The notes below the pieces were generated by a model, which was given only the letters and a program-made list of their open reading frames with translations, did not search any database and was not told the origin of the DNA. A stretch of 64,000 nt of DNA from Deltaproteobacteria bacterium (GTDB taxonomy: Bacteria > Myxococcota_C > UBA6777): NCBI GenBank assembly GCA_006226375.1, contig SBHC01000010.1, forward strand, positions 610,492-674,491, given 5' to 3'. The translations under genes were made by a program, and so were the position numbers. This document shows positions 27,305-37,632 of this stretch, piece by piece (the stretch's first letter is position 1; every line of letters starts with the position of its first letter).

Positions 27305-28453
27305 TTATGTCGGAGGGCGGGAGATTTTGTCAAGAAGGGAGCGGGAATGCTTGTCCTTGGGATCGCGCGTCACAGCGTCTCTCAAGCTCGCCTTGGCAGC
27401 GCCAATCCGACCGGACTGGATGAACACCCAGCCGAGGACACGAAAGATCGGAAACTTGGGGTCAAACTTCCGAGACTCTCGAACCGCAAAGAGACGCTTT
27501 TGGAAACCAGCGGTCCACAAGATGCGAGCCTTGAGATAATCCTTGTACACACCTTTTCCAAGCATCACAGGGAGGGGGAACATTCCCCAGGCTTGCAATC
27601 CCCATCGGGCAAAAAACAACGTCCTCATCCAATACCGTTGGGTGGGATTGAGGCTCTTGGTCTTGGCTGTCACCCCCAGACGTTTGAGCAGCATGGGGTA
27701 GAAGCCAGCGATCGAAGCAAGCTTTGTGGACAACGCAGCCTGTCGAGTTGGGCCTGTGGGCATCGCCAGAGGCGAGCCAGGGAGCTTGAGAAACTCATCC
27801 AACAACGCTTCAAACCGCATCAGCTCCCGGTATCCCATCAGCTGGTACTTTTTGAGTCCCTGCATCCGGAGGTAGCGTTGGCCCGAGAGACGAACCATTT
27901 GGTTCTGGTACGAGCGGTACTTTCCTTCACGACTCCGTTCTGCTCGAAGTTGCTTGAGAAAGAACTTCTCCTGAGGCCCAAACTTCATCGCTTTGGCCTC
28001 CTTGTAGAACTTCTGGTACCGCTTCTCAGCTTCCTTGATCGGCAGCGAAAAGGGGATGGGATAAAACAACTTCTTTGGATCGATTTTGATCGGCTTGGGA
28101 GGTGGCATCATCGAAGCCATTGGTCCACGAGCCGCAGGACGACTGGTGGCATCAGGCTTCTTTGCGACCACTCGCTGACGAGGAGGGGTAGGCCCCACCT
28201 GACGCGTTGGTGGCGTCGTACGATCCCGAGTGACCGGCGTCATCGAAATGATCCGGACGCGACGATTTCGAGGCGCAGGAATGGACCTGCGTGACGTACG
28301 CGCTTGCGGTTGGTTGTTGGAAGAAGGATCAGGCTTGGATTGTGGAGGGCAACCTGTCAGCACGAGGAGGCTGACGAGCCCCCCCCAACCTAGACCCCAT
28401 GAGAGGGTCACAAAGGAGAAGCGCCGAAGGAAAGCCACAAGGGAGGAGTCCAT
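27305..28453 (-). CDS. Lipoprotein with Pro/Arg-rich linker, probably TPR-like at the C terminus
   Basis: A 382-residue lipoprotein: the hydrophobic N terminus ends in the lipobox VLTGC (Cys35). A Pro/Arg/Thr-rich linker (about 36-115) follows, then a helical domain. The last 60 residues resemble a TPR unit (FRVLGWVFIQSGRIGAAKAS, AVTRDPKDKHSRSLLDKI). I do not recognise a named family. It starts 51 bp after rplQ on the same strand with AAGGGGA upstream and no terminator between them, so it may be read through from the ribosomal operon. The TonB-receptor gene follows 69 bp downstream. Confidence 0.75.
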   Translation of the reverse strand: MDSSLVAFLRRFSFVTLSWGLGWGGLVSLLVLTGCPPQSKPDPSSNNQPQARTSRRSIPAPRNRRVRIISMTPVTRDRTTPPTRQVGPTPPRQRVVAKKPDATSRPAARGPMASMMPPPKPIKIDPKKLFYPIPFSLPIKEAEKRYQKFYKEAKAMKFGPQEKFFLKQLRAERSREGKYRSYQNQMVRLSGQRYLRMQGLKKYQLMGYRELMRFEALLDEFLKLPGSPLAMPTGPTRQAALSTKLASIAGFYPMLLKRLGVTAKTKSLNPTQRYWMRTLFFARWGLQAWGMFPLPVMLGKGVYKDYLKARILWTAGFQKRLFAVRESRKFDPKFPIFRVLGWVFIQSGRIGAAKASLRDAVTRDPKDKHSRSLLDKISRPPT

Positions 28454-28504
28454 GACGTTGTCCCCTTGTAGGTGCGTGAGGAGAGGAAAGCTGGGGAGAA
28501 TGGC

Positions 28505-28975
28505 TTACTCGGCCGCTTCTTCCACAGCGTCTTCTTCGCTGTACTCGGCATCGCCACCGAAGTCACGAGCCTGATCGAGCAATTCCAGGATGGAAACAGG
28601 AGCGTTGTCACCGCGACGGAAGCCAAGCTTCAGAATGCGGGTGTAACCACCGGGACGCTCTTCAAAGCGCTCGGCCAGTTCGCCCATAATGGATTGAGCA
28701 ACGCTCTTCTTGCGAACCACCTTGAGGATTTGGCGGTGCAAGTGAAGGCGACGCTGTGCGTACGCTTCATCGGAGACATCAGCCGGGAAGGAAGAGCGAA
28801 GAGCTTTCTTTCCGAGGGTGATGAGTTTTTCAGCCAAACGACGGACTTCCTTGGCGCGGGTGTCCGTGGTCCGGATGCTACCGTTCTCCAGGAAGGAGGT
28901 CACCAAGTTGCGAAGCATAGCTTTGCGGTGACTGCTGTTGCGCCCCAGACGGCGGCCAGATTTTCGGTGTCTCAT
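28505..28975 (-). CDS. rplQ: 50S ribosomal protein L17
   Basis: L17 binds 23S rRNA in the large subunit. The 156-residue protein begins MRHRKSGRRLGRNSSHRKAM, the family signature, followed by MLRNLVTSFLENGSIRTTD. It is longer than the E. coli protein (127) by an acidic C-terminal tail (GDAEYSEEDAVEEAAE). It is the last gene of the alpha operon, 28 bp after rpoA. Confidence 0.97.
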   Translation of the reverse strand: MRHRKSGRRLGRNSSHRKAMLRNLVTSFLENGSIRTTDTRAKEVRRLAEKLITLGKKALRSSFPADVSDEAYAQRRLHLHRQILKVVRKKSVAQSIMGELAERFEERPGGYTRILKLGFRRGDNAPVSILELLDQARDFGGDAEYSEEDAVEEAAE

Positions 28976-29003
28976 GGGTCTAGTACCTCTATGGAGTCAG
29001 TCT

Positions 29004-30017
29004 TTACTTGTCTTTCAGTTGGGAAGGAGGCCAGGAGTCCAACTTCATGCCGAGGCTGAGGCCCATCGACGAGAGGACTTCCTGAATCTCTTTCAACGAC
29101 TTGCGACCAAAGTTCTTGGTGTTGAGCATCTCTTGTTCGGACTTCAGCACCAGGTCACCAATGTACCGGATGTTGGCGGTAGCCAAGCAGTTGGCCGAAC
29201 GAACAGAGAGTTCCAGCTCATCCACAGTGCGGAGGAGGTTCTCGTTGAGAACTTTCTCTTCCTTGGTGAGGATGGGCTCTTCGGGCTCGTCCACTTCTTC
29301 AAAGTTGAGGAAGATGGTGAGCTGCTCTTTGAGAATTTTGGCTGCGAAAGCGACAGCATCGTCGGGCTTCACCGAACCATCAGTGAACACTTCGAGGGTC
29401 AGCTTGTCGTAGTCAGTACGTTGCTTCACGCGGGCGTTGGTCACCACAAAGTTGACCTTGCGCACAGGCGAGAACAGGGCGTCGACCGGGATCGCATTGA
29501 TCGGCAGGTCACCCCACTCGTCGCGATCGGCGGGCATGTAGCCACGTCCGCTGTGTGCGGTCATCTCAACTTTAAGGTGAGCACCTTCCATCAACGTAGC
29601 GATGTGTTGCTCAGGGTTGAGAATGGTCACATTGGGTGGAGTTACGAGATCCGCAGCAGTGACAATACCAGGGCCTTTGACGTCGAGCGTCAAGTGGCGT
29701 TGACCGGGTCGGTAGTCACCAAACATCAAGATAACTTGCTTGAGGTTCAAGATCACGTCGGTGACGTCTTCTTTCACATCGGGCAAGGTCGAGAATTCGT
29801 GTGTGACACCATCGATCAGAGCGGAGGTAATGGCAGCGCCCTGAATGGAAGAGAGCAGCACGCGACGAAGCGAGTTGCCAAGGGTAACACCAAATCCACG
29901 TTCCAGAGGTTCGGCGACAAACTTCCCATAGGTAGCGGTCAAACTTTCTTGGTCAATTTGAAGGCTTTTGGGATAAATCAAATCGCGCCAGAAGCTATAC
30001 ATGAATGTATACTCCAT
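29004..30017 (-). CDS. rpoA: DNA-directed RNA polymerase subunit alpha
   Basis: The alpha subunit dimerises to assemble RNA polymerase and its C-terminal domain contacts UP elements and activators. At 337 residues it has normal length. The N-terminal domain shows [20 protein letters not shown], and the C-terminal domain [19 protein letters not shown] and [13 protein letters not shown]. It lies between rpsK and rplQ; rpsD, often found just before it, is absent. No strong ribosome-binding site precedes the ATG. Confidence 0.98.
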   Translation of the reverse strand: MEYTFMYSFWRDLIYPKSLQIDQESLTATYGKFVAEPLERGFGVTLGNSLRRVLLSSIQGAAITSALIDGVTHEFSTLPDVKEDVTDVILNLKQVILMFGDYRPGQRHLTLDVKGPGIVTAADLVTPPNVTILNPEQHIATLMEGAHLKVEMTAHSGRGYMPADRDEWGDLPINAIPVDALFSPVRKVNFVVTNARVKQRTDYDKLTLEVFTDGSVKPDDAVAFAAKILKEQLTIFLNFEEVDEPEEPILTKEEKVLNENLLRTVDELELSVRSANCLATANIRYIGDLVLKSEQEMLNTKNFGRKSLKEIQEVLSSMGLSLGMKLDSWPPSQLKDK

Positions 30018-30094
30018 TGTTTGGTTGTGTCCCGGCCAACAGGCCGTGGACCGGGGTAGCCCTTGGAAGGCTCCAATCCATCAAGCAGAAAGCC

Positions 30095-30490
30095 TCACAC
30101 GCGGCGGCGCTTGGGAGGCCGACATCCGTTGTGCGGGATCGGCGTAACGTCTCGGATCAAGGAGATCTTCAGACCGACAGCAGCCAACGCACGGAGGGCA
30201 GCTTCACGGCCGGAGCCTGGACCTTTGACAAAGACCGAAACGGTCTTGACGCCGTGGTCCATCGCCTTGCGAGCTGCATCTTCAGCAGCTTGCTGCGCAG
30301 CAAACGGAGTGCTCTTTCGGGAACCTTTGAAGCCTTGGGCTCCAGCGCTCGACCAGGAAAGAACATTGCCCGACGGATCGGTGATGGTCACGATGGTGTT
30401 GTTGAAGGTCGATCGTACGTGAGCTACGCCCACAGGTACGTTCTTTTTGACCTTTTTGCGAGTACTTCTTCCTCGTTTTGCCTTAGCCAT
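30095..30490 (-). CDS. rpsK: 30S ribosomal protein S11
   Basis: S11 forms part of the platform of the small subunit. The 131 residues contain [20 protein letters not shown] and the C-terminal motif [17 protein letters not shown], both diagnostic. The N-terminal extension is basic. Eleven nucleotides separate it from rpsM. Confidence 0.98.
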   Translation of the reverse strand: MAKAKRGRSTRKKVKKNVPVGVAHVRSTFNNTIVTITDPSGNVLSWSSAGAQGFKGSRKSTPFAAQQAAEDAARKAMDHGVKTVSVFVKGPGSGREAALRALAAVGLKISLIRDVTPIPHNGCRPPKRRRV

Positions 30491-30501
30491 TGCTCTGCCC
30501 C

Positions 30502-30870
30502 TTACTTCTTGTTGCGCATAGCGTTACGTCGCGGCCCTTTTCGGGTGCGAGAGTTGGTTTTGGTGCGCTGTCCACGAACAGGCAGACGACGGCGATGGCG
30601 CAAACCACGGTAGCAGGCAATGTCCATCAATCGCTTGATGTTGGTTGCGACTTCACGTCGCAAATCACCTTCCACACGGTATTCGCCATCGATCACCTGA
30701 CGGATACGCTGGACATCATCTTCTCCGAGTTCGTGGGTACGAACCATGGGATTGACGCCAGCTTTCGCCAGGATCTCTTGGGCAGAGTACTTTCCAATGC
30801 CGTAGATATACGTCAGGGCAATCTCGATGCGTTTGTTTCGCGGCAAGTCAATACCTGCGATACGGGCCAC
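30502..30870 (-). CDS. rpsM: 30S ribosomal protein S13
   Basis: S13 sits in the 30S head and touches the P-site tRNA. The start is taken as GTG at 30870, giving the canonical N terminus (V/M)[19 protein letters not shown] and 122 residues, because AGGAGG lies five bases upstream. The frame is open further upstream but without homology. The C terminus has [20 protein letters not shown], typical of S13. Confidence 0.97.
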   Translation of the reverse strand: MARIAGIDLPRNKRIEIALTYIYGIGKYSAQEILAKAGVNPMVRTHELGEDDVQRIRQVIDGEYRVEGDLRREVATNIKRLMDIACYRGLRHRRRLPVRGQRTKTNSRTRKGPRRNAMRNKK

Positions 30871-30959
30871 GGTAACCTCCTTCGACCGTTCGGTCGTACA
30901 TGCTCTTAACTTCCGCAAGTCCCGATGGACCTGCTCGCTGGGAACATGTAACTTTTTTA

Positions 30960-31073
30960 CTAGCCTTGGCGTTGTTTATGCTTCGGGTTGTCGCAAATGA
31001 CGCGAATCACACCCTTGCGTTTGATGATCTTGCATTTGTCACAGATCTTCTTGACGGAAGCTCGAACTTTCAT
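30960..31073 (-). CDS. rpmJ: 50S ribosomal protein L36
   Basis: A 37-residue ORF beginning [20 protein letters not shown] and ending NPKHKQRQG. It has the four zinc ligands of the C+ form (C11, C14, C27, H32). L36 is the smallest protein of the large subunit. It lies between map and rpsM; infA, often directly upstream, is not there. Confidence 0.97.
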   Translation of the reverse strand: MKVRASVKKICDKCKIIKRKGVIRVICDNPKHKQRQG

Positions 31074-31102
31074 GATGGACTCCTGCGGACAGAACGCTGA
31101 AG

Positions 31103-31867
31103 TTAGGATGATAGCGTTAGAATGTCAGGACCGTTTTCCGTGATCGCGATCGTGTGCTCAAAGTGAGCAGAGAGCGATCGGTCACACGTGACCACAGTCC
31201 ATCCATCGTCGAGTATTTTCACTTCGTGGGTGCCAACGTTGACCATTGGCTCAATCGCAAACACCATACCAGGTCGCAAGCGAATGCCACGACCGGGTTT
31301 GCCAAAGTTGGGAATCTGCGGGTCTTCGTGAAGCTCCCGACCGATTCCGTGTCCCACAAAGTCACGTACTACAGTGAAGTTGTGCTCTAGCACATACGAC
31401 TCGATAGCGCTACCGATGTCTTGCAATCGATGATTGGAATCCATCATGGCGATGCCACGAGCCAGAGATTCTTGGGTCACATCCAGAAGCTTTTGGGCTT
31501 CGTTGCTGACCTCTCCAACCGCGAAGGTGCGGGCGGAGTCTCCAAAGTACCCATCGATCTGGATGCCGTAGTCGACACTGATGATGTCGCCTTCCTGAAG
31601 GATACGTTCTTTGGAAGGAATACCGTGGACCACTTCGTCATTGACGGAGATGCACAGGCAGCATGGAAAGACATGCTTGCCCACACGGTAATTCTTGAAT
31701 GCAGGGCGTCCACCGGCTTCTTGCGACATCCGATCCGCGATTTCTTCCAGCTCCCAGGTAGAAACACCGGGGCGGACCGCTTCACCGACAGCGTCGAGCA
31801 CACTGGCGACAGTGTGTCCCGCTACGCGCATCTTTTCAATTTCGGCTGGGCTTTTCAGCACAATCAT
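31103..31867 (-). CDS. map: Methionine aminopeptidase, type I
   Basis: This enzyme removes the initiator Met from nascent proteins using two divalent metals. The 254-residue protein has all expected ligands: D99 and D110 ([17 protein letters not shown]), H173 ([12 protein letters not shown]), E206 (FAIEPM) and E237 (HFEHTIAI), plus H81 in VVHGIP. It begins [18 protein letters not shown]. It is placed between secY and rpmJ, with no adk or infA next to it. Confidence 0.98.
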   Translation of the reverse strand: MIVLKSPAEIEKMRVAGHTVASVLDAVGEAVRPGVSTWELEEIADRMSQEAGGRPAFKNYRVGKHVFPCCLCISVNDEVVHGIPSKERILQEGDIISVDYGIQIDGYFGDSARTFAVGEVSNEAQKLLDVTQESLARGIAMMDSNHRLQDIGSAIESYVLEHNFTVVRDFVGHGIGRELHEDPQIPNFGKPGRGIRLRPGMVFAIEPMVNVGTHEVKILDDGWTVVTCDRSLSAHFEHTIAITENGPDILTLSS

Positions 31868-31904
31868 GAAACGAAACCTTTGGCAACCAGCGCCTTACGT
31901 GAGA

Positions 31905-33206
31905 TCAGGCGACTGAGCTACGACGTCCTTTGAGTTTGGACCCACGGGGTCCTGTCAAACCTTCGTAGTGTCGGGTGATCAGGTACGACTCGATTTGTTG
32001 GACAAAGTCGAGCGCCACACCCACAACGATGAGCAACGAAGTACCACCGAAGTAGAAGGGCACGCCGTACCGGGCGATCATAATGTTCGGCAACACACAC
32101 ACAATGGCCACGTAGAGAGCGCCACCAAAGGTGATTCGAGACAGAACGAAGTCGATGTACTCAGCGGTCTTTTTCCCTGGACGAATCCCGGGGATGTAAC
32201 CACCAAACTTTTTGATGTTGTCTGCGACGTCTACGGGGTTAAAGGTAACCGCGGTGTAGAAGAAGCAGAAGAAGATGATCAGCACGGTGTAGATGACGTT
32301 GTACAGAACGCTGTCCACCTGCAAGAAGCTGGTCAACGGGCGCAATGTTGGGAACCACGAGGATATCGTGGCGGGGAACATCAACACCGAGGAGGCGAAA
32401 ATCGGCGGGATAACACCAGCCGTGTTGACCTTCAGGGGGAGGTGAGAGGCTTGGTTGCCCATCACCTGGTTGTCACCGACCACCCGCTTGGCGTACTGCA
32501 CCGGAATTCTCCGGTGGGCGCGCTCAAAGTAGCAGATGATCGCGATAACCCCGACCATGAAAGCAACCAACACGAGGATTTGGACCGGCTTTTCACCGTA
32601 AATGTTCCAACTGTCGCGGATCGCGGCGGGAATCCCAACAATGATACCAGCATAGATCAAGAGGCTGATCCCGTTGCCGACACCGCGTTCGGTCATTTGC
32701 TCGCCAATCCACATCAACATCACAGCCCCTGTGGTCAGGGTCAACACTGTGATGATAGCAAAGGTGGTGTTGGCGTACACGACCATACCGGGCCGAGCAT
32801 CGTTCTGGGTGATCAACCAAATGGAGATCCCGATACCTTGGATCAAGCTGAGCGCGATCGTTCCGTAGCGGGTGTATTGGTTGATCTTGTTGCGGCCCAC
32901 TTCACCTTCTTTGTTGAGCTGGGCGACAGACGGAACAACCACAGTGAGAAGCTGCAGGATAATCGATGCACTGATGTAAGGCATAACGCCCAGTGCAAAG
33001 ATCGACATCCGCTCCAACGCTCCTCCGGAGAAGAGGTTGAACAGCCCCAAGAGGTTGCCGGAGCCCAGCGAAGGCATTTTGGTCCGGTCAATACCCGGGA
33101 GGGTAATGAAGATCCCTAAGCGATAGACCCCGAGCATCAGCGTCGTAAACAACAGACGCTTCCGCAGCTCGGGAATCCGCATGACGTTGGAAAAGTTACC
33201 GATCAC
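31905..33206 (-). CDS. secY: Preprotein translocase subunit SecY
   Basis: SecY is the channel of the Sec translocon, with ten membrane helices, all recognisable in this 433-residue sequence. Characteristic pieces are [48 protein letters not shown] and the C-terminal [16 protein letters not shown]. The start is GTG at 33206 with GAGG nine bases upstream. The start overlaps the end of rplO by 11 bp, indicating translational coupling. Confidence 0.98.
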   Translation of the reverse strand: MIGNFSNVMRIPELRKRLLFTTLMLGVYRLGIFITLPGIDRTKMPSLGSGNLLGLFNLFSGGALERMSIFALGVMPYISASIILQLLTVVVPSVAQLNKEGEVGRNKINQYTRYGTIALSLIQGIGISIWLITQNDARPGMVVYANTTFAIITVLTLTTGAVMLMWIGEQMTERGVGNGISLLIYAGIIVGIPAAIRDSWNIYGEKPVQILVLVAFMVGVIAIICYFERAHRRIPVQYAKRVVGDNQVMGNQASHLPLKVNTAGVIPPIFASSVLMFPATISSWFPTLRPLTSFLQVDSVLYNVIYTVLIIFFCFFYTAVTFNPVDVADNIKKFGGYIPGIRPGKKTAEYIDFVLSRITFGGALYVAIVCVLPNIMIARYGVPFYFGGTSLLIVVGVALDFVQQIESYLITRHYEGLTGPRGSKLKGRRSSVA

Positions 33207-33660
33207 CGTCGATTACCTCGGCTTTGCCACCGGCAGCTTCAATCTTCTTGATTGCCGATTGCGAGAAGCGTTGTGCTTTTACGGTCAAAGCAGTGTTGAT
33301 CTCACCATTTCCGAGCACCTTCAGGCCAGCGCCTGCATTTTTCGGAGCACGTCGGTGGTTCTGGAGAATCTCCAGGGAGATCACGCCGTCTACAGCGTAA
33401 CGCTCCAGGTCGCCGACGTTGATGATTTCATACTTTTTGCGGAACAGGTTGGTGAAGCCACGCTTCGGCAAGCGCCGTTGCAATGGCATCTGGCCACCTT
33501 CGAAGCCAGGACGAACACCACCGCCGGAGCGGGAGGTTTGACCTTTTTGGCCGCGACCGCCAGTTTTGCCCAGGCCGGAGCCAGGACCACGACCGACGCG
33601 CTTGCGCTTTTTCACAGCGCCTTGGGGTGGCTTAAGCTTTGACAGCATATTGTTAGCCAT
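33196..33660 (-). CDS. rplO: 50S ribosomal protein L15
   Basis: L15 is an early assembly protein of the large subunit. The 154 residues contain the Gly-rich N-terminal signature [20 protein letters not shown] and [20 protein letters not shown]. The ATG lies within the end of rpmD (8-bp overlap) and its stop overlaps the start of secY. Confidence 0.98.
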   Translation of the reverse strand: MANNMLSKLKPPQGAVKKRKRVGRGPGSGLGKTGGRGQKGQTSRSGGGVRPGFEGGQMPLQRRLPKRGFTNLFRKKYEIINVGDLERYAVDGVISLEILQNHRRAPKNAGAGLKVLGNGEINTALTVKAQRFSQSAIKKIEAAGGKAEVIDGDR

Positions 33661-33844
33661 TGTCCACTTCCTCCCACACCACGAGGTGAGACACCGAACG
33701 GATCATGCCGAGAATCTCAGGTGTATTTTGCAGATTGACCGTTTGGTTGATGTGTTTCAGGCCCAAGCCGCGAAGAGTTTCGCGCTTGCGCTTGTTTTGC
33801 CCGATATCACTTCGGACTTTTGTCACTTTGAGCTGGGTAGCCAT
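33653..33844 (-). CDS. rpmD: 50S ribosomal protein L30
   Basis: A 63-residue L30 beginning MATQLKVTKVRSDIGQNKRK, with ETLRGLGLKHINQTVNLQN as family signature. The ATG at 33844 is preceded by AGGAG at a spacing of nine. The frame extends upstream into the spacer but is not homologous there. It follows rpsE after an unusually long 176-bp spacer. Confidence 0.96.
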   Translation of the reverse strand: MATQLKVTKVRSDIGQNKRKRETLRGLGLKHINQTVNLQNTPEILGMIRSVSHLVVWEEVDNG

Positions 33845-33882
33845 GGGCATTTGCTCCTGGTTGACGGGCACGAGAATCTTGC

Positions 33883-33935
33883 CTTTGGGATGTGCGAAAG
33901 CCAGCTTTCTCGGTGGGGAGCAAGCTGGCCCAAAG
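33883..33935 (-). other. Nested stem-loop in the rpsE-rpmD spacer
   Basis: GCCAGCTT (33900-33907) pairs with AAGCTGGC (33922-33929), and CTTTGG (33883-33888) with CCAAAG (33930-33935) outside it. This gives a long imperfect hairpin about 40 nt upstream of the rpmD start. It may serve mRNA processing or translational control. Confidence 0.45.
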
Positions 33936-33978
33936 AATCGCCCCGGCGAGCCGAGGCCATGTTCCGTCACACCCAGGC

Positions 33979-34016
33979 AATCGTGCCCTCGCGACGATTA
34001 CCCCTCTTGCGAGGGG
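33979..34016 (-). other. Two hairpins directly after rpsE
   Basis: On the minus strand CCCCTC-GCAA-GAGGGG (34001-34016) forms a tight stem with a GNRA tetraloop five bases after the rpsE stop. It is followed by AATCGT/ACGATT (33979-33984 with 33994-33999). There is no T-run, so this looks like a processing or stability element, not a terminator. Confidence 0.5.
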
Positions 34017-34020
34017 GGCT

Positions 34021-34539
34021 TTAGGATTGGATCTCTTCCACGCTTTTACCGCGACGACGCGCAGTATCTTCGGGCGAGGAGAGTTCAGACAACGCGGTCA
34101 CGGTAGCCTTCACCACATTGTGTGGGTTGGTTGTACCGATACACTTGGTCAGGATGTTTTTGACACCTGCCGACTCAAGCACCGCGCGGACAGCACCACC
34201 GGCGATAACGCCAGTACCGGGTCCAGCCGGTCGGAGCAGCACGCGGGCTGCGCCGAAGTGACCGATGACTTCGTGCGGCACAGTATCGTTGAGGACAGGA
34301 ACCTCAACCATGTTGCGCTTGGCACGCTCACTGCCTTTGCGGATCGCTTCGGGAACTTCATTGGCTTTTCCCAAACCGCATCCTACGAAGCCATTGCCAT
34401 TGCCCACCACCACAAGGGCGTTGAACGAAAAGCGACGGCCACCTTTGACCACTTTGGCGGTGCGATTGATCATCACAACGCGTTCAGTGAGCTCTTCTTG
34501 GTCAAACTCGACCTCGGAATTCCGATTTCGCTTGGCCAC
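34021..34539 (-). CDS. rpsE: 30S ribosomal protein S5
   Basis: S5 helps fidelity of decoding. The 172 residues have the S5 signature [19 protein letters not shown] followed by [20 protein letters not shown] and the C-terminal domain [20 protein letters not shown]. It lies between rplR and rpmD in the spc part of the operon. Confidence 0.98.
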   Translation of the reverse strand: MAKRNRNSEVEFDQEELTERVVMINRTAKVVKGGRRFSFNALVVVGNGNGFVGCGLGKANEVPEAIRKGSERAKRNMVEVPVLNDTVPHEVIGHFGAARVLLRPAGPGTGVIAGGAVRAVLESAGVKNILTKCIGTTNPHNVVKATVTALSELSSPEDTARRRGKSVEEIQS

Positions 34540-34634
34540 AACTTACTCCTCATAAAAGAGACGGAAGACAAATTAGCCGGCAACGCTGGGCATTGCCAGC
34601 TGCAGGGCGTTGTGTTGCCTTCACGAACATTGAT

Positions 34635-35015
34635 CTAGAATTCAAGTCCACCTTCGCGGGCACCGTCTGCCATAGCCTTAACTCGGCCGTGGTAGATGAA
34701 GCCATTGCGATCGAATACGACGGTTTTGATACCAAGTTCTTGGCACTTGGAAGCAACAGCTTTGCCGACTTCCTTGGCCTTCTCTTTCTTTTCCTTGCCT
34801 TGCAATCCATCACGCAGAGTGGGGGAGTTGCAGCCAATGGTAAAGAGAGTTTTGCCGTTGCCGTTGTCAGCGGTGTCATCTACGAGCTGTGCGTAGATGT
34901 GCTTGCTGCTTCGGAACACCGACAAACGCGGCTTGGCAGTGGTACCAGAGATCTTACGTCGGATACGACGCTTGCGTCGGATACGACCTTTCAATTTTGC
35001 ACTTGTTTTGCCCAC
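34635..35015 (-). CDS. rplR: 50S ribosomal protein L18
   Basis: L18 binds 5S rRNA. The 126 residues have the RIRRKRRIRRKISGTTAKPR start, RLSVFRSSKHIYAQLVDD in the middle, and the end FDRNGFIYHGRVKAMADGAR, all typical. It is separated from rplF by 105 bp and from rpsE by 95 bp. Confidence 0.98.
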   Translation of the reverse strand: MGKTSAKLKGRIRRKRRIRRKISGTTAKPRLSVFRSSKHIYAQLVDDTADNGNGKTLFTIGCNSPTLRDGLQGKEKKEKAKEVGKAVASKCQELGIKTVVFDRNGFIYHGRVKAMADGAREGGLEF

Positions 35016-35120
35016 GACAGTATCTCCTCAACAAACGGTTCGTTCCTGCGGTAGCAAGTGAAATACCAGAAGAACGAACTTGCTGAACGCTGGGGTCTTT
35101 GGTTGGTATAGTTGGTTCTC

Positions 35121-35678
35121 TTAGGCGCCGCTCTTACCGACTTTCAAGCGAACCACTTCATCGGAGTAACGAATCCCTTTGCCTTTGTAAGCATCGGGTG
35201 GCTTGAGGTCGCGAATCTTCGCGGCGACCAAGCCGACAAGGGACTTATCAATTCCCTTCAAGGTGATCTTGGTACGACCGTCCATCACCGCGGAGATGCC
35301 ATCGGGCAACGCAAAGTAGATGGGGTGACTGAAACCAAGTTCGCCCTTCTTGAAGACCACACAGTCATCACCGCTGACCTTCTCGATGCCGGCACGATAA
35401 CCAACACCTTGGATCTCCAGAGTCTTGGAGAAGCCTTCGGTCACGCCATGCACCATGTTGGCGATCAAGGAACGATACAATCCGTGAAACGCGCGAGCTT
35501 TCCGGTGCTCGGAGGTGCGAGTCACAACGATTTCATTTTCTTCGAGTGCCACGGCAACTTCGGGGCGAAAATCTTGCCAAAGTTCGCCGAGAGGTCCTTT
35601 GACGTGGACGCTCATGCCGTCAATTTTGACGGAAACACCGGCAGGCACCGGAATGGGGAGTTTACCAATTCGGCTCAT
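35121..35678 (-). CDS. rplF: 50S ribosomal protein L6
   Basis: L6 has two similar domains near the factor-binding site. The 185 residues start MSRIGKLPIPVPAGVSVKID and end with PPDAYKGKGIRYSDEVVRLK, the L6 C-terminal signature. It follows rpsH by 13 bp. Confidence 0.98.
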   Translation of the reverse strand: MSRIGKLPIPVPAGVSVKIDGMSVHVKGPLGELWQDFRPEVAVALEENEIVVTRTSEHRKARAFHGLYRSLIANMVHGVTEGFSKTLEIQGVGYRAGIEKVSGDDCVVFKKGELGFSHPIYFALPDGISAVMDGRTKITLKGIDKSLVGLVAAKIRDLKPPDAYKGKGIRYSDEVVRLKVGKSGA

Positions 35679-35691
35679 AATCTTCGCCTCA

Positions 35692-36093
35692 TTACCAGAT
35701 GTAACACAAGACTTCGCCGCCGGCTTGTTCTTTGCGAGCTGTAGAGTCCGTCATCACGCCACGCGAGGTGGAGAGGATGGCAACTCCCAGTCCGTTACGA
35801 ATCCGGGGCAGATCCCGGGAGCCTTTGTACACACGGCGTCCGGGTCGGCTAACACGTTTCAGGCCTTCGATGGCGCTGATGCCACTGGGAAGGTATTTGA
35901 GATCGAGCTCAATGGTACCTTGCACAGCGTCTTCCAGGTGGCGGAAGCCAAGGATGTATCCTTCTTCCTGGAGGATCTCGGCCAATCGAAGCTTCAATTT
36001 CGAATGCGGAATCGACACCCGACGATGCCCAACCATGAGGGCGTTGCGAATTCGGGTGAGCATGTCTGCAATGGGATCGCTGATAACAGCCAT
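35692..36093 (-). CDS. rpsH: 30S ribosomal protein S8
   Basis: S8 is a primary 16S rRNA binder and, in E. coli, the repressor of the spc operon. The 133 residues contain ISDPIADMLTRIRNALMVGH at the start and GVAILSTSRGVMTDSTARKE near the end. It follows rplE after 23 bp: rpsN, which usually sits between these two genes, is missing. Confidence 0.98.
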   Translation of the reverse strand: MAVISDPIADMLTRIRNALMVGHRRVSIPHSKLKLRLAEILQEEGYILGFRHLEDAVQGTIELDLKYLPSGISAIEGLKRVSRPGRRVYKGSRDLPRIRNGLGVAILSTSRGVMTDSTARKEQAGGEVLCYIW

Positions 36094-36116
36094 GGGTTTC
36101 CCTTTCCCTCTATGCT

Positions 36117-36659
36117 TTAGTTACGGCGGAACGGCAAGCCAATGTGAGTCAGCAAAGCGCGTCCTTCGTCGTCGGTTTCTGCGGTAGTTACGATGGTCAC
36201 GTTGAGACCGCGCAACTTGTCGATCTTATCGTAATCGATCTCAGGAAAGATGCTTTGTTCGCGGATTCCCAAGGAGTAGTTGCCTTTTCCATCGAACGCC
36301 TTCTTCGAGATACCGCGGAAGTCGCGAACTCGGGGCAAGGCGACGGAGATCAAACGCTCCAAGAATTCGTACATACGCTCGCGACGCAGGGTCACGCAGC
36401 AACCAATTCGCATACCTTCGCGGAGCTTAAAACCAGCGATGGAGCGACGGGCACGACGGACAATCGGTTGTTGTCCGGTGATGGTCCGAAGGTCTTCGAC
36501 AGCAGAGTCGACAACCTTGGGGTTTTGCACAGCTTCACCCAGGCCCATGTTGACTACGATCTTCGTAATCTTGGGAACCTGCATGTGGTTGTTGTAGCTG
36601 AATTCTTTCATGAGGAGTGGTACGATTTCACTATCGTACCTTTCTTTGATGCTAGACAT
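36117..36659 (-). CDS. rplE: 50S ribosomal protein L5
   Basis: L5 binds 5S rRNA and contacts the P-site tRNA. The 180 residues include [40 protein letters not shown] and the C-terminal [19 protein letters not shown]. It is preceded by an 80-bp spacer containing a small inverted repeat (GGTCC-AC-GGACC). Confidence 0.98.
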   Translation of the reverse strand: MSSIKERYDSEIVPLLMKEFSYNNHMQVPKITKIVVNMGLGEAVQNPKVVDSAVEDLRTITGQQPIVRRARRSIAGFKLREGMRIGCCVTLRRERMYEFLERLISVALPRVRDFRGISKKAFDGKGNYSLGIREQSIFPEIDYDKIDKLRGLNVTIVTTAETDDEGRALLTHIGLPFRRN

Positions 36660-36739
36660 TCTATCACCTCAGTCGAATCGAGGGTCCACGGACCGCAGGG
36701 CGCGGTGTTGGCGAGCCCTTTCGAACTTGTTTGTTGTAA

Positions 36740-37108
36740 TTAGTCGAGATCGACGTTGCTTTTCTTTGCGAAACGAATCTTGCGAGTGGGGACGGGCAGA
36801 CCCTCCCCTTCCAATCGCTTGGCTTCGTCATCGGACACATCAACCACCAGGCGGAAACCCACACGGGTGGGGACATCCATTTCGGGGTCAACGAGCATCA
36901 CGTTGCTTGCATGCAGCGGAGCTTCTTTGCGCTCGATGGTGCTTTCGGTTTCGCCTTGAACGCCTTTGCGGTGACGGGAAACCATATTGGCTCCTTCGAC
37001 CCACACGCGGGACGTAGCAGGATCGACACGGATCACTTTGCCACGTACGTCGCGATCGCGACCGCGCATGATTTGAACGTTGTCACCTTTGCGAATTTTC
37101 GAAGCCAT
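36740..37108 (-). CDS. rplX: 50S ribosomal protein L24
   Basis: L24 initiates assembly of the large subunit. The 122 residues begin with the KOW motif region KIRKGDNVQIMRGRDRDVRG and continue KVIRVDPATSRVWVEGANMV, as in L24. The C-terminal 45 residues are somewhat extended. Its ATG overlaps the rplN stop by one base. Confidence 0.97.
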   Translation of the reverse strand: MASKIRKGDNVQIMRGRDRDVRGKVIRVDPATSRVWVEGANMVSRHRKGVQGETESTIERKEAPLHASNVMLVDPEMDVPTRVGFRLVVDVSDDEAKRLEGEGLPVPTRKIRFAKKSNVDLD

Positions 37109-37476
37109 TAGAGCACCTCCGGAGCCAAAGAAACGATCTTCATAAACTGCTTGGCGCGGAGTTCACGAGCAACGGGCCCAAAGATACGAGTACCAATGGG
37201 TTCGCCGTTGTTGTTGATCAACACGGCGGAGTTGCCATCGAAACGGATGTAAGAACCATCGGGACGACCGAGTTCTTTTGCCGTTCGAACGACCACAGCT
37301 TTATGAACTTCGCCTTTGCGAACTTTCGAATTGGGCAATGCCTCTTTGACCGAGACGACAATGATGTCGCCGACCGACGCATAGCGTCGTTTCGACCCGC
37401 CCAAAACTTTGATGCATTGAACTTTCTTGGCGCCCGAGTTATCAGCAACATCGAGCGCGGTTTGCATCTGAATCAT
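37108..37476 (-). CDS. rplN: 50S ribosomal protein L14
   Basis: L14 lies at the subunit interface. The 122 residues start [20 protein letters not shown] and end [20 protein letters not shown], which is diagnostic. A strong AGGAGGT precedes the ATG. The 156-bp spacer to rpsQ holds a stem-loop. Confidence 0.98.
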   Translation of the reverse strand: MIQMQTALDVADNSGAKKVQCIKVLGGSKRRYASVGDIIVVSVKEALPNSKVRKGEVHKAVVVRTAKELGRPDGSYIRFDGNSAVLINNNGEPIGTRIFGPVARELRAKQFMKIVSLAPEVL

Positions 37477-37550
37477 TGCACACCTCCTGCGTCCTATTGC
37501 GCAGACCTTGAGGATGGGTTGTCTGTTCTACGCGACAGGCTGTGAGAAAA

Positions 37551-37568
37551 GATAGCGAAGAAGCTATC
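37551..37568 (-). other. Stem-loop in the rpsQ-rplN spacer
   Basis: GATAGC (37551-37556) pairs with GCTATC (37563-37568) around a six-base loop, mid-way in the 156-bp spacer. No T-run follows. Confidence 0.4.
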
Positions 37569-37632
37569 GTTGCGAGAGATGTGACCTTAGAAGCAAAGCC
37601 TCATCCCTACCGCACACGTCCTTGCGCTGGGA

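Noticed and set aside
27158-28294. Plus-strand ORF of 378 codons
   Set aside because: It lies antisense over the lipoprotein gene and the TonB-receptor start; its His/Arg/Gly-rich composition is that of an antisense shadow, and it has no ribosome-binding site.
31968-33119. Plus-strand ORF of 383 codons over secY
   Set aside because: Antisense shadow of secY: Asp/His/Asn-rich composition and no homology.
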